From Fontibacterium subtropicum (GTDB lineage: Bacteria > Pseudomonadota > Alphaproteobacteria > Pelagibacterales > Pelagibacteraceae), in assembly GCA_965235415.1 (NCBI GenBank), contig CBDDXD010000002.1, forward strand, positions 62,001-126,000: 64,000 bases of DNA, given 5' to 3'. Both the position numbers and the translations under genes were made by a program. The notes beneath the pieces are model-generated. The model searched no databases, was not told the origin of the DNA, and saw only the letters and a list, made by a program, of their open reading frames with translations. Position 1 is the first letter of the stretch. Every line of letters begins with the position of its first letter. This document shows positions 44,182-53,192 of the stretch, piece after piece.

Positions 44182-44852
44182 TGATTGAAGTTATTTTAGA
44201 TACAGAGACAACGGGACTGTCAGCAGAGAAAGATAGAATTGTTGAAATTGCCTGCGTGGAATTAAACAATCATATCCCTACAAAAAATGTTTTTCACACA
44301 TTTTTAAATCCGGAGACCAAGGTATCAGCAGATGCCTTTAGTGTTCATGGGTATTCTGATGAATTTTTATCAAACAAACCTAAATTTAAAGATATTGCTA
44401 AAGATTTTCTTAATTTTATTAAAGATAAAAAACTTATTATTCATAATGCAGATTTTGATCTTGGATTTTTAAATAATGAATTAAAAAGATTAAATATTAA
44501 ACCTATTTTAAAATCTGATATTTTAGACACCCTCCAGCTCGCCAGATCTAAGTTTCCAGGAGTTGGTAATAGTTTAGATGCTCTGTGCAAGAGATTTAAA
44601 ATTAATATTGAGGCTAGAGAAAAACATTCTGCGTTGTTAGATTGCCAATTACTTTCCAAAGTTTATATCGAATTAGTTGATAAAAAAGAATTAACGCTTG
44701 ATCTAATGTCTAATGATAAAACTTTTAATGAAAAGATAAAATTGAGCCATGAGAACAGAGAAGGTATTGTTGTTAAAGTTTCGATGGAGCAAATGGAAGA
44801 ATATAAGAAGTTTTTAAAGAAGAATGTTTCTAATGCTTTTGCGTTAGATTAG
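44181..44852 (+). CDS. dnaQ: DNA polymerase III epsilon subunit DnaQ
   Basis: This 223-residue 3'-5' proofreading exonuclease has Exo I LDTETTGLSAEKDRIVEIACVEL, Exo II IHNADFDLGFLNNEL and Exo III KHSALLDCQLLSKVY, so all metal-binding acids are present. The C-terminal tail that binds the alpha subunit is present but short. It is the last gene of the PPSR-maf-aroE-coaE run and converges with secB with a 23-base overlap. Confidence 0.95.
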   Translation: MIEVILDTETTGLSAEKDRIVEIACVELNNHIPTKNVFHTFLNPETKVSADAFSVHGYSDEFLSNKPKFKDIAKDFLNFIKDKKLIIHNADFDLGFLNNELKRLNIKPILKSDILDTLQLARSKFPGVGNSLDALCKRFKINIEAREKHSALLDCQLLSKVYIELVDKKELTLDLMSNDKTFNEKIKLSHENREGIVVKVSMEQMEEYKKFLKKNVSNAFALD

Positions 44853-45288
44853 CAGATTGTTGTTCGTATAGTTCTTTAAAGTTAATTTCTTTCTTAAATT
44901 TAAATTCTTTAAACCCAGATTTTTGAAATAACTCAGTAATAAGATCTGTTAGTTTTTTTGCATATAAATCAGGTATTTCTGCAAGAATGATCTTTTTAAC
45001 TTCTTCTGCTTTTAATTCTGTGTTTGTAATTTTAAATATTACTGCAAGACATGCCTCAGCATGAATTTTATTTTGAACTTCTTTTGGTGCTTCAAAAATA
45101 AGTTTTAAACTCAATTCTAACATCCCATTTTTTAGTGGTTTGTTAGAAATATCAACTTTTGTTTCATATTTTCCAAGATTTTGTGCGGCATCTACAAAGC
45201 AATCTGGTGATGGGATTTCAAAAGATAAATCTTTTACGTAGTTTGCAATGATTTGGTATTTAGAATTTTCTTTATTTTTTTCTTCCAT
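44830..45288 (-). CDS. secB: Protein-export chaperone SecB
   Basis: This 152-residue protein has the SecB pattern: YQIIANYVKDLSFEIPSP, NLGKYETKVDISNKPLKNGMLELSLKLIFEA, and HAEACLAVIFKI. It holds unfolded precursor proteins and hands them to SecA. The usual PIDF/Y-type segment in the C-terminal part is diverged (ELYEQQ). The secB/dnaQ neighbourhood is a standard alphaproteobacterial arrangement. Confidence 0.93.
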   Translation of the reverse strand: MEEKNKENSKYQIIANYVKDLSFEIPSPDCFVDAAQNLGKYETKVDISNKPLKNGMLELSLKLIFEAPKEVQNKIHAEACLAVIFKITNTELKAEEVKKIILAEIPDLYAKKLTDLITELFQKSGFKEFKFKKEINFKELYEQQSANLTQKH

Positions 45289-45402
45289 TTAAAATATGAA
45301 CTTTTGTATTATTTAAATATATTTTTTTATATTAAATATCATTTAATTCGATCTAAATTTAGATGTATTAATTTTTAACTATTTAATCTAAAATACCCCT
45401 AA

Positions 45403-46018
45403 ATGAATGATAATTTTGGATATATAGACATTGTATTGCTCGCAATAGTAGCGGGTATAATTATTTTAAGACTTAGAAATGTTCTTGGCAAAGGAGCAGA
45501 GGATAGTGCCGTTAGAGCAAAAAAATCAGTGATAGTTGATGCTCAATTTGAAGATGTTAAGTCATCAGTAGTTGAAGAAAATATTAATTTAAGAGAATTT
45601 AAAGAGGAGACATTTTTAAAAGGCGCCCAAGCAGCTTATGAGATGATTGTTAATGCATTTGCTGCTGCAGACAAAAAGACTTTAAAAGATCTAGCCTCTC
45701 CCTGAAGTTTACAAAAGCTTCGTTGCTGTTCTTGATGAAAGAAAAAACAAAAAATATGTTAATCAATTTACATTTATAGGGATTAAGAAAGCAAAAATAG
45801 AGAATGTAGACAAGAAAGACAGTTTTTATACTGTAAAAACTAGATTTGTGAGTGAAATTATATCCTGCGTTAAAGATGCTAATAATAATATTATTGAAGG
45901 TAGTCCTGAAGAAATTCAAACAGTTAATGATGTTTGGAGTTTTTCGAGAGATTTAAATTCTGATGATCCTACTTGGCATTTAACTGAAATTGCACAGGAT
46001 GTGCATGCCAAAGAATAA
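45403..46018 (+). CDS. Tim44/TimA-like protein (frameshifted)
   Basis: The first frame (45403-45705) encodes an N-terminal membrane helix, the segment ILRLRNVLGKGAED, and FLKGAQAAYEMIVNAFAAADKKTLKDL, typical of bacterial Tim44-domain proteins. It stops at CCC TGA. Dropping one C of the run at 45700-45702 gives SPEVYKSFVAVLDERK and continues to 46018 as a whole Tim44-like domain ending HLTEIAQDVHAKE, about 204 residues. Bacterial TimA is a membrane-linked relative of the mitochondrial import motor subunit and lies beside secB here. The break is probably a sequence error. Confidence 0.85.
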
Positions 46019-46442
46019 TAAAAATTCTACAAATCCAGAAGATATTAAAGCTTGGGAGGATTTTAAGAGCCAAAAATTTTTAGATGGCGATAAAGGAGAA
46101 ATATTTAAAAAATCTATAAAAGGAAATAAAAAGCAAGATCATATCGATTTTAAAATAGATTTACATGGTTACTCATTGCAAGAATCTTTTCAGAAGATAA
46201 AAGGAGTTATAGAAAATTGTTATCAAAAAGATTTAAGAAATATTTTAATTATTACAGGCAAAGGACTACGATCTAAGGTTAAAGAAAATCCTTATTTGTC
46301 AGAAGATCTAAGTTTATTAAAATATGCAGTTCCAAATTTTATCAAAGATAATTTTTCAGATATTATTAATTCCATGGATGAGCCAGATCAAAGTTTAGGT
46401 GGATCTGGTGCTTTTTTATTAAGATTAAAAAAAAGATTATAG
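46005..46442 (+). CDS. Smr domain protein
   Basis: This 145-residue protein is read from the ATG at 46005, inside the end of the Tim44-like gene. The Smr domain is clear: IDLHGYSLQESFQKIKGVIENCYQKDLRNILIITGKG, then a GSGAFLLRLKK end. Smr domains are nucleases or nucleic-acid-binding units, found alone or on MutS2. A longer version from 45990 would begin MHRMCM, which I think is not real. The gene pair Tim44-Smr is common in alphaproteobacteria. Confidence 0.9.
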   Translation: MPKNNKNSTNPEDIKAWEDFKSQKFLDGDKGEIFKKSIKGNKKQDHIDFKIDLHGYSLQESFQKIKGVIENCYQKDLRNILIITGKGLRSKVKENPYLSEDLSLLKYAVPNFIKDNFSDIINSMDEPDQSLGGSGAFLLRLKKRL

Positions 46443-46516
46443 AATAGTATTTATTTCATCATTAAAGCTAATTTATTGATAAGGTAAGTTTTTCTATATA
46501 TAGATTGTTAATTCAT

Positions 46517-47104
46517 ATGAGGATCGCAAAAGTTAATAGAAAAACCAAAGAGACATCTATAGAGGCTGAGGTAAATTTAGATGGAAAAGGTGTTTATAAA
46601 ATAGATACGGGAATTGGTTTTTTAAATCACATGCTTGAACAGCTATCAAAACATTCTTTGGTAGATATAAATTTAAAAGCCAAAGGTGATTTGCATATTG
46701 ATCTTCACCACACAACAGAAGATTCAGGAATTGTTATAGGAGAGGCTATTGCCAAGGCTTTGGGAGACAAGAAAGGTATCAAAAGATATGCGCATGCTTA
46801 TATTCCAATGGATGAAACATTAAGTAGAGTTTCTCTTGATATATCAAATAGACCCTATTTAGTTTGGAATGTGAAATTAAAAGTAGAAAAGCTTGGAGAA
46901 ATGGATACTGAACTATTTAAAGAGTGGTTTCAGGCTTTTTCACAAAGCGCGGGCATTACTTTGCACATCGAAAATATTTATGGTGATAATAGCCATCATA
47001 TTATCGAGTCTTGTTTTAAGGGATTAGCGAGGGCTTTACGTCTTGCATTAGAAAAAGATGCAAGGGCTGGAGATTCTTTGCCTTCTACTAAAGGAATACT
47101 TTAA
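46517..47104 (+). CDS. hisB: Imidazoleglycerol-phosphate dehydratase HisB
   Basis: This 195-residue enzyme does the sixth step of histidine synthesis and lacks the phosphatase domain found in E. coli HisB. Motifs are GIGFLNHMLEQLSKHS, DLHHTTEDSGIVIGEA and the second-half metal site NSHHIIESCFKGLARALR. I start at the ATG at 46517 (MRIAKVNRKT); a TTG 12 bases earlier is less likely. It is the first of five his genes in a row. Confidence 0.96.
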   Translation: MRIAKVNRKTKETSIEAEVNLDGKGVYKIDTGIGFLNHMLEQLSKHSLVDINLKAKGDLHIDLHHTTEDSGIVIGEAIAKALGDKKGIKRYAHAYIPMDETLSRVSLDISNRPYLVWNVKLKVEKLGEMDTELFKEWFQAFSQSAGITLHIENIYGDNSHHIIESCFKGLARALRLALEKDARAGDSLPSTKGIL

Positions 47105-47115
47105 AGATTTTTTAA

Positions 47116-47757
47116 ATGTATGTATCAATTGTTGATTATGGAACTGGAAATCTCAATTCCGTTTCTAAAGCTTTAGAAGCTGCAGCTACAAAAATTAATA
47201 AAAAAATAAATATAAGAATATCTAGTAAGCCCAAAGATATTTTAGATTCAGATAAAATTATATTGCCTGGCCAGGGTTCTTATAGACAGTGTGCTTTAGG
47301 AGTAAAAAATATATCTGGATTATGGGATTCTATTAATGAATTTGTTCTAATTAAAAAAAAACCAATTTTAGGAATTTGTGTTGGGATGCAGCTTTTTTCA
47401 GATCAAGGATTCGAAGAAGAGGTCACGGAAGGATTTGGTTGGATCAAGGGTTCTGTAAAAAAGATAAAACTTAATAATAAAGATTTAAAATTACCCCACA
47501 TGGGTTGGAATGAAGTTAACATTGTTAAAAAAAATGATTTATTTTTAGATATTAAAAATTTATCTCATTTTTATTTTGTGCACAGTTATGCATTTGAGCC
47601 TGAAAATATTAATGATGTTATCTGCACAACAGATTATGAGAAGTCAGTCGTTGTTGGTCTTTTAAAAGGAAATATTTTTGGTACCCAGTTTCACCCTGAA
47701 AAGAGTCAGGAAAATGGAATTAAGTTATTGTCTAACTTTTTGAATTGGAATTCATAA
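47116..47757 (+). CDS. hisH: Imidazole glycerol phosphate synthase glutaminase subunit HisH
   Basis: This 213-residue class I glutamine amidotransferase has the nucleophile Cys in GICVGMQLFSDQGFEE and the His/Glu pair in FGTQFHPEKSQENG; IVDYGTGNLNSV is at the N-terminus. It supplies ammonia to HisF. Its stop codon overlaps the hisA start (TAATG). Confidence 0.95.
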   Translation: MYVSIVDYGTGNLNSVSKALEAAATKINKKINIRISSKPKDILDSDKIILPGQGSYRQCALGVKNISGLWDSINEFVLIKKKPILGICVGMQLFSDQGFEEEVTEGFGWIKGSVKKIKLNNKDLKLPHMGWNEVNIVKKNDLFLDIKNLSHFYFVHSYAFEPENINDVICTTDYEKSVVVGLLKGNIFGTQFHPEKSQENGIKLLSNFLNWNS

Positions 47758-48470
47758 TGATTATATTTCCAGCAATAGATCTAAAAGACGGAAAGTGCGT
47801 GAGACTTTACAAAGGAGATTTTAATAAAACTACTATTTTTAACTCTTCTCCATATAATCAAGCCCTTCAATTTAAGAAGAAAGGTTTTACAAATTTACAT
47901 CTTGTGGATCTTGATGGCGCCTTAAAAGGAAGATCTAAGAATAAAAAAGTTATAATTAGAATCATAAAAAACACAAATTTAAATGTACAATTAGGTGGAG
48001 GAATTAGAACTTTAAAACAAATATCTTTTTGGATTAAAAATGGAGTTTCAACGGTAGTTGTTGGAACGATGGCTGTAAAAAATCCAAAAATTTTAAAAAA
48101 GGCATGTGATTTATTTCCTGGAAGAATAGCCGTTGCACTTGATGTTAGAAATAATTTTTTAGCTATTAAAGGCTGGGTAAAACAAACAAAAATAAAACTT
48201 ATGGATTTTTCTAAAAAGTTAGAGGATTTTGGCGTGTCTAGAATTATTTACACAGATATTAATCGAGATGGGACAAAGAAAGGCGTTAATTTTTCTCAAT
48301 TAAAAAAAATAGTCAAAAAAGTTAATATTCCATTGGTCGTTTCTGGAGGTGTTTCAAATATAAAAGATATAAGAAAATTATATAAAGCGAATTTATTTGA
48401 TGGAGTTATTATTGGAAAAGCTATTTATGATAAATCAATTTCTCTAAATGAACTTAAAAAATTTGTTTAA
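47757..48470 (+). CDS. hisA: ProFAR isomerase HisA
   Basis: This 237-residue TIM barrel starts with MIIFPAIDLKDGKCVRLYKGD (catalytic Asp in the first strand) and has LHLVDLDGALKG, VQLGGGIRTLKQI and YTDINRDGTKKGVN with the second catalytic Asp, then VSGGVSNIKDI. It isomerises ProFAR to PRFAR. The start at 47757 overlaps the hisH stop; an in-frame ATG 12 bases before lies inside hisH and is less likely. Confidence 0.95.
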   Translation: MIIFPAIDLKDGKCVRLYKGDFNKTTIFNSSPYNQALQFKKKGFTNLHLVDLDGALKGRSKNKKVIIRIIKNTNLNVQLGGGIRTLKQISFWIKNGVSTVVVGTMAVKNPKILKKACDLFPGRIAVALDVRNNFLAIKGWVKQTKIKLMDFSKKLEDFGVSRIIYTDINRDGTKKGVNFSQLKKIVKKVNIPLVVSGGVSNIKDIRKLYKANLFDGVIIGKAIYDKSISLNELKKFV

Positions 48471-48475
48471 ATAAA

Positions 48476-49234
48476 ATGCTTAAAAAAAGAATCATACCTT
48501 GTCTTGATGTTAAAGAGGGTAGAGTTGTGAAAGGTATAAATTTTGTGAATTTAAGAGATGCTGGGGATCCAGTGGAACAAGCAAAAATATATGATAAAGG
48601 TGGTGCAGATGAAATATGTTTTTTAGATATTACAGCATCAAATGAAAATAGAAAGATTTTATTAGATAAAGTAAGCGAAACAGCAAAAAGTTGTTTTGTT
48701 CCTCTAACCGTAGGAGGGGGGATTAGTAGTATTGAAGATATTAAAAATCTTTTACTTGCAGGAGCAGATAAAGTTTCAATTAATACTGCAGCAGTAAAGA
48801 ATCATAATTTTATTAAAGAGAGCTCAATTAGATTTGGATCGCAGTGTATTGTTATTGCGATAGATGCAAAAAAAGTTGCAAATAATAAATGGGAAATATT
48901 TACTCACGGTGGAAGAAATTCCACAGGTATTGACGCTATCGAATATGCAAGAATTGCTGAAAAGAATGGCGCTGGAGAAATTCTTCTTACATCAATGGAT
49001 AAAGATGGAACAAAGACAGGTTATGATCTTGAATTAACAAGGGCTATTGCAAGCTTAGTGTCTATACCTGTTATAGCTTCTGGAGGCGTAGGTAATCTTG
49101 ACCATTTATATGAGGGATTTAATACAGGATTGGCTAGTGCAGTTTTAGCAGCTTCAATCTTTCATTATGGCGAATATTCCATAATGGATGCAAAAAACTA
49201 TTTAATTAAAAAGGGAATACCAATAAGAATTTAA
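48476..49234 (+). CDS. hisF: Imidazole glycerol phosphate synthase cyclase subunit HisF
   Basis: This 252-residue TIM barrel has RIIPCLDVKEGRVVKGINFVNLRDAGDPVEQA at the N-terminus with the catalytic Asp11-type residue, LTVGGGISSIEDI, VIAIDAKK, and LTSMDKDGTKTGYDLEL with the second Asp. With HisH it makes imidazoleglycerol phosphate and AICAR; AICAR feeds PurH, also encoded in this window. Confidence 0.96.
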   Translation: MLKKRIIPCLDVKEGRVVKGINFVNLRDAGDPVEQAKIYDKGGADEICFLDITASNENRKILLDKVSETAKSCFVPLTVGGGISSIEDIKNLLLAGADKVSINTAAVKNHNFIKESSIRFGSQCIVIAIDAKKVANNKWEIFTHGGRNSTGIDAIEYARIAEKNGAGEILLTSMDKDGTKTGYDLELTRAIASLVSIPVIASGGVGNLDHLYEGFNTGLASAVLAASIFHYGEYSIMDAKNYLIKKGIPIRI

Positions 49235-49236
49235 CT

Positions 49237-49563
49237 ATGTTTAAAAATTTAGAGCAACTTATAAAGACAATAAAGAAACAAAAGAATAAAAATTCAAAAA
49301 TTTCATATACGGCAAGTCTTTTTAAAAAAGGAAAAAATTTTTGTATAAAAAAATTTATGGAAGAGGCAAGAGAACTTGCGGTTTCATCTAAATATTCTAA
49401 TAAAAAAAATATAGTTCATGAAGCGTCAGATTTATTATATCATTTTTTAGTTCTTCTTGAGTTTAAAAAAATCTCAATAGGTTCAGTTATGAGAGAGTTA
49501 AAGAGAAGACAAAAGATTTCAGGAATTCAAGAGAAGAAGAATAGAAAAAAAAATGTACGATAA
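49237..49563 (+). CDS. hisE: Phosphoribosyl-ATP pyrophosphatase HisE
   Basis: This 108-residue all-alpha MazG-like protein has SYTASLFKKGKNFCIKKFMEEARELAVSS and NIVHEASDLLYHFLVLLEFKKIS, matching the HisE pattern with metal-binding Glu and Asp residues. It does the second step of histidine synthesis. hisI, often fused or adjacent, is not in this window. It overlaps the HIT gene by 11 bases. Confidence 0.93.
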   Translation: MFKNLEQLIKTIKKQKNKNSKISYTASLFKKGKNFCIKKFMEEARELAVSSKYSNKKNIVHEASDLLYHFLVLLEFKKISIGSVMRELKRRQKISGIQEKKNRKKNVR

Positions 49564-49909
49564 AAATAATATATTTGCTAAAATTTTAAGAGGAGAAATT
49601 CCCTGCAATAAAATTTATGAAGATAAGTTTGCTCTTGCATTTAAAGATATTAATCCCCAGGCAAAAATTCATGTCTTGGTAATTCCAAAAGGCGCATATG
49701 TAGATATGAATGATTTTGCAGCTAATGCTAAAAGTGATGAAATTGAGGGTTTAATTAGAGCTTTGGGTAAAGTTGCTAAAATTCTAGGAGTATCTGCTTC
49801 TGGTTATAGATATTTAGGTAACAACGGTAGTGATGGCGGACAAGAAGTTCCCCATCTGCATTTTCATATCTTTGGTGGAGAAAAATTAGGAAGAATGATC
49901 CATAAGTAA
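49553..49909 (+). CDS. hinT: HIT family hydrolase HinT
   Basis: This 118-residue protein has IFAKILRGEIPCNKIYEDKFALAFKDINPQA and the histidine triad VPHLHFHIFGGEKLG near the C-terminus. HinT proteins hydrolyse nucleoside phosphoramidates. It overlaps hisE, so it is transcribed with the his genes, a common alphaproteobacterial arrangement. A weak imperfect stem-loop lies over its stop codon (about 49907-49947). Confidence 0.95.
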   Translation: MYDKNNIFAKILRGEIPCNKIYEDKFALAFKDINPQAKIHVLVIPKGAYVDMNDFAANAKSDEIEGLIRALGKVAKILGVSASGYRYLGNNGSDGGQEVPHLHFHIFGGEKLGRMIHK

Positions 49910-49910
49910 G

Positions 49911-50431
49911 ATGGAAAGATCCATAGATAGATTTTATCTACATCTTACTTTCAAGTTAGTGATTTAATAAAATCAAACTGTAAAGAAAAAAATTTAGAAG
50001 TTATTCTAGAAAAAAAACCAACGATAGATTTTTGCAAATTTTTTTATAAAGAGGTTGGAAAAGATTTTTTCTGGAGAGACAGACTAAAATGGAGCGATCA
50101 AGATTGGTTAGATTATATTAATAATGATTTTTTTAAATTATATATTTTAAAACATAATAATAATTTAGCAGGATATTATGAGTTACTTTATGATCCAAAA
50201 ACTTCTTCAATGGAGATCCCTTATTTTGGGATATTTAAAGAATTTTATGGAAAGGGAATAGGTGGGTATTTATTAACTGATGCAATATTAACGTCTTTTA
50301 ATCAAAAGATTAATAAAGTGTGGGTTCATACGTGCACACTTGACCATCCTAATGCTCTAAAAAATTATCTTGCACGAGGGATGAAAATTTTTAAGACGGA
50401 AAAGATATTTTTTAATCCAGAAAATTTATAA
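49911..50431 (+). CDS. GNAT family N-acetyltransferase (frameshifted)
   Basis: The ATG at 49911 begins MERSIDRFYLHLT. The frame then breaks, and the rest, QVSDLIKSNCKEK...VGKDFFWRDRLKWSDQDW and the acetyl-CoA site GKGIGGYLLTDAI with WVHTCTLDHPNALKNYLARGM, follows in another frame to 50431. Adding one T to the run at 49949-49951 joins them (about 173 residues). This is the only break in the window that needs an added base; the others need a removed one. The family acetylates small amines or amino acids; the substrate is unknown. Confidence 0.75.
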
Positions 50432-50435
50432 TTTT

Positions 50436-50987
50436 TTATTTTGGGATTTCAAATTTTTCGTTTGTATTAATATTTATTGAAATATTTTTCATTAAGAATT
50501 CTAGATTTGATTTGTCATAGTTCTTTATTTTCCATCCTACAATATTCATTTCTTTGGAGTTAAAGTATATCTCAATACTTTCTTGAGAATTTAGATCTAT
50601 AATTGCTGTTATATTTTTATCTGATTTGTTAAATTTTTCTACTTTGGATAATTTTTCTATAATATTTTCTTTGTCTAACATAACTCCCAATGGGGTATCT
50701 TTGATATTATAGTTATAATTTTTATTTTCTCTTTTATTAATCAGGAATAAGTAATCATCATTTACAATAATTTCTTTGTCTTCTTCTTCATATAAGCACC
50801 TCATTTTTTTTGGGTAAACAATAAGACAATTGCCATTTTCTGTTATGTCATTTGTGATTTGAGTGAAATTAAATTTAATGGAATTTATTTTTTTTAAATT
50901 TTCAATTATTCTTTCTTTTTCAGATCCTTCCACATTAACACAAAAAAAAATTAACATTGTTAAAACAATGTATAAAAATCTCTTCAT
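50436..50987 (-). CDS. lolA: Outer membrane lipoprotein carrier protein LolA family
   Basis: This 183-residue protein has a signal peptide (1-21) and a LolA-like beta barrel half: KKINSIKFNFTQITNDITENGNCLIVYPKKMRCLYEEEDKEIIVNDDYLFLINKRENK. LolA shuttles lipoproteins from LolCDE to LolB across the periplasm. It lies 5 bases after ftsK, where lolA is found in many proteobacteria. Sequence similarity in this family is low, so position helps the call. Confidence 0.82.
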   Translation of the reverse strand: MKRFLYIVLTMLIFFCVNVEGSEKERIIENLKKINSIKFNFTQITNDITENGNCLIVYPKKMRCLYEEEDKEIIVNDDYLFLINKRENKNYNYNIKDTPLGVMLDKENIIEKLSKVEKFNKSDKNITAIIDLNSQESIEIYFNSKEMNIVGWKIKNYDKSNLEFLMKNISININTNEKFEIPK

Positions 50988-50992
50988 TTATT

Positions 50993-53114
50993 TTAGTAGA
51001 TTTCTCTTTTGCCTACGTGATTTGCTGGGCTAATTATTTTTTCTTCTTCCATTTGATCAATAATTCTAGCCGCCCTATTGTAACCAATTCCAAGTTTTCT
51101 TTGTAAAAAACTAGTTGATGCTTTGCCTTCTATTTTAATTATTTCAACTGCTTTATTATATAATTCATCTTTTCCTTCAGAGTTTAAAACTACTTCATCA
51201 TTTTCTTGTTCTTCAATTCTAGTTACTTCTTCAATGTACGTCGGTGAGCCTTGAAGCCTTAAGAAGGTTGAAACTTTTTCTATCTCTTTTTCAGAAACAT
51301 AAGGACCGTGAATTCTTATAATTCTACTTGCTGAAGACATAAAAAGCATGTCGCCATTACCAAGTAATAATTCAGCACCCTGCTCTCCCAATATAGTTCT
51401 GCTGTCTATCTTTGACGTTACTTGGAATGATATTCGAGTTGGAAAATTAGCTTTAATTGTACCTGTGATGACATCAACACTTGGTCTTTGTGTTGCCATA
51501 ACTATATGAATTCCAGCAGCCCTCGCCATCTGTGCAAGTCTTTGTATGTAGTTCTCAATTTCTTTACCTGCAATCATCATTAAATCAGCCATTTCATCAA
51601 CTATCACAACAATGTAGGGCATTTTTTTTCTACTCTCAGAAGATGCTTTCTCATTAAATCCTGAAATATTTCTCACTCCAATTTCAGTCATTTCTCGGTA
51701 TCTTTTTTCCATTTCTTTAACGACCCATTTTAAAGCTGTTGTTGCCTTTTTTAGGTTCAGTAATAACAGGCGTTAGCAGATGAGGAATTCCTTGATAGAT
51801 TGAAAGCTCTAACATTTTCGGATCAATCATAATAAGTTTACAGTCATCAGGTTTGTGTCTGTAAAGAATTGATAGGATTAAAGTATTAATACAGACTGAT
51901 TTTCCTGATCCTGTTGTTCCAGCAATTAAAAGATGTGGCATAGAAACTAAGTCCCCAACAATTGGAAATCCAGAAATACTCTTTCCAAGAGTTATTGGAA
52001 TCTTAATGTCTTTATTATTAAATTCTTTGCTAGAAATTATTTCTTTTAAAGCAACGTTTTCTCTTACTTTGTTTGGTATTTCTATTCCTATGGTGCTTTT
52101 GCCAGGAACAGTTGCAACTCTAGTTGATATAGAGCTTGTATTACGCGCTATGTCTTCAGAAAGATTTATAATTTTTGATGTCTTGATTCCTGCGGTTGGT
52201 TCAAATTCATATAAAGTTACAACAGGTCCGGCGCTTACTCTTTTAATTTCACCTGAAATGCTAAAATCTAAAAGAACATTTTCGAGAAATTTTGATTGAG
52301 TTTTATAACTTTCTTCATCTAATTGATTTTCAATTTTTACTGGATCATCAAGTAGTTTTATTGGAGGAATCTTATAACTTGTAGATTTTTCAACCTTTGT
52401 ATTTTCCAGAGGAAGCTGTTGTTGAGGAGAAGCTTCTTGTAATGGTATTTCTTCTTGAATTTTTTCAGCACTATTTTCTTGTATATGTGGGTTAATAGTA
52501 ATTTCTTCAGTATTTTTCTTTTTAACATATATTTTAAATATTAATTTTGGAAAAAAACTTAGTAAATTATTTATAGTTATAAAAACAACTTTCCATTCTT
52601 GAATATTTAATCCTGCACTCAAATAAAAACATATAAGAGATATACATAAAAAAATAATTGAAAGATAAGCACCAAACGAATTATTTTTTATATTTAGTTT
52701 TTCAGAAATAAAATTAGCAACAAAACCCCCAAAGCCGTTATCAGGAAGCCAAAAACTTTGATCAATATTTATTGAGAAAAATAAAGCTCCAAAAATAATA
52801 GATAAAATTAAGAATAATAATTTTATAGAAAAATTTTCAATTTTTTTTTTTATAATTAAATATCCACCCCAAATAATTAAATTAAGAAATATTAAAAATG
52901 CCAAAACGCCAAAAGCTTGAAGGAAAAAATCAGAAAGATAGTAAAAAAAAGAAAAAAATTTATTATGAATATTTTTTTCTGACGGGAATACGTAGCTTAT
53001 ATTATTGGCTGAATAGGTTGTTAAAGACACAAAATACGCAAGACCAGAAAAAATAGTTATTACGCCAGCAAGTTCAATTAATTTTACTTTAATAAATGTT
53101 ATTATTTTTTCCAT
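50993..53114 (-). CDS. ftsK: DNA translocase FtsK (frameshifted)
   Basis: Two adjoining frames make one FtsK of about 706 residues. The first has four to five N-terminal membrane helices (1-190), a short Pro/Gln/Glu-rich linker (about 205-245, much shorter than in E. coli) and the motor with Walker A LLIAGTTGSGKSVCIN and LIMIDPKMLELSIYQGIPHLLTPVITEPKK. The second continues EMEKRYREMTEIGVRNISGFNEK, the Walker B region VIVDEMADLMM and the C-terminal gamma domain (LQRKLGIGYNRAARIIDQME). Removing one base of the 6-T run at 51747-51752 joins them as ATTALKWVVKEMEKRY. FtsK moves and untangles chromosome ends at division. Confidence 0.92.
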
Positions 53115-53192
53115 ATTTTACTTGGCGAATCACAATTAAAACCTTTGTATCATTAATATTCAGTTGATAGAATTCGAAAGGAAAAGACAATC

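Noticed and set aside
45688..45720. Programmed +1 frameshift as the cause of the reading-frame breaks
   Set aside because: Most breaks have different contexts, many lie in homopolymers, and the later frames run to stops far from any shared slippery motif. Sequence error explains all of them; only the CCC TGA site is kept as a low-interest question.
49907..49947. Stem-loop over the hinT stop as a terminator
   Set aside because: The stem is AT-rich and interrupted, has no U-tract, and overlaps the GNAT start; too weak to call.
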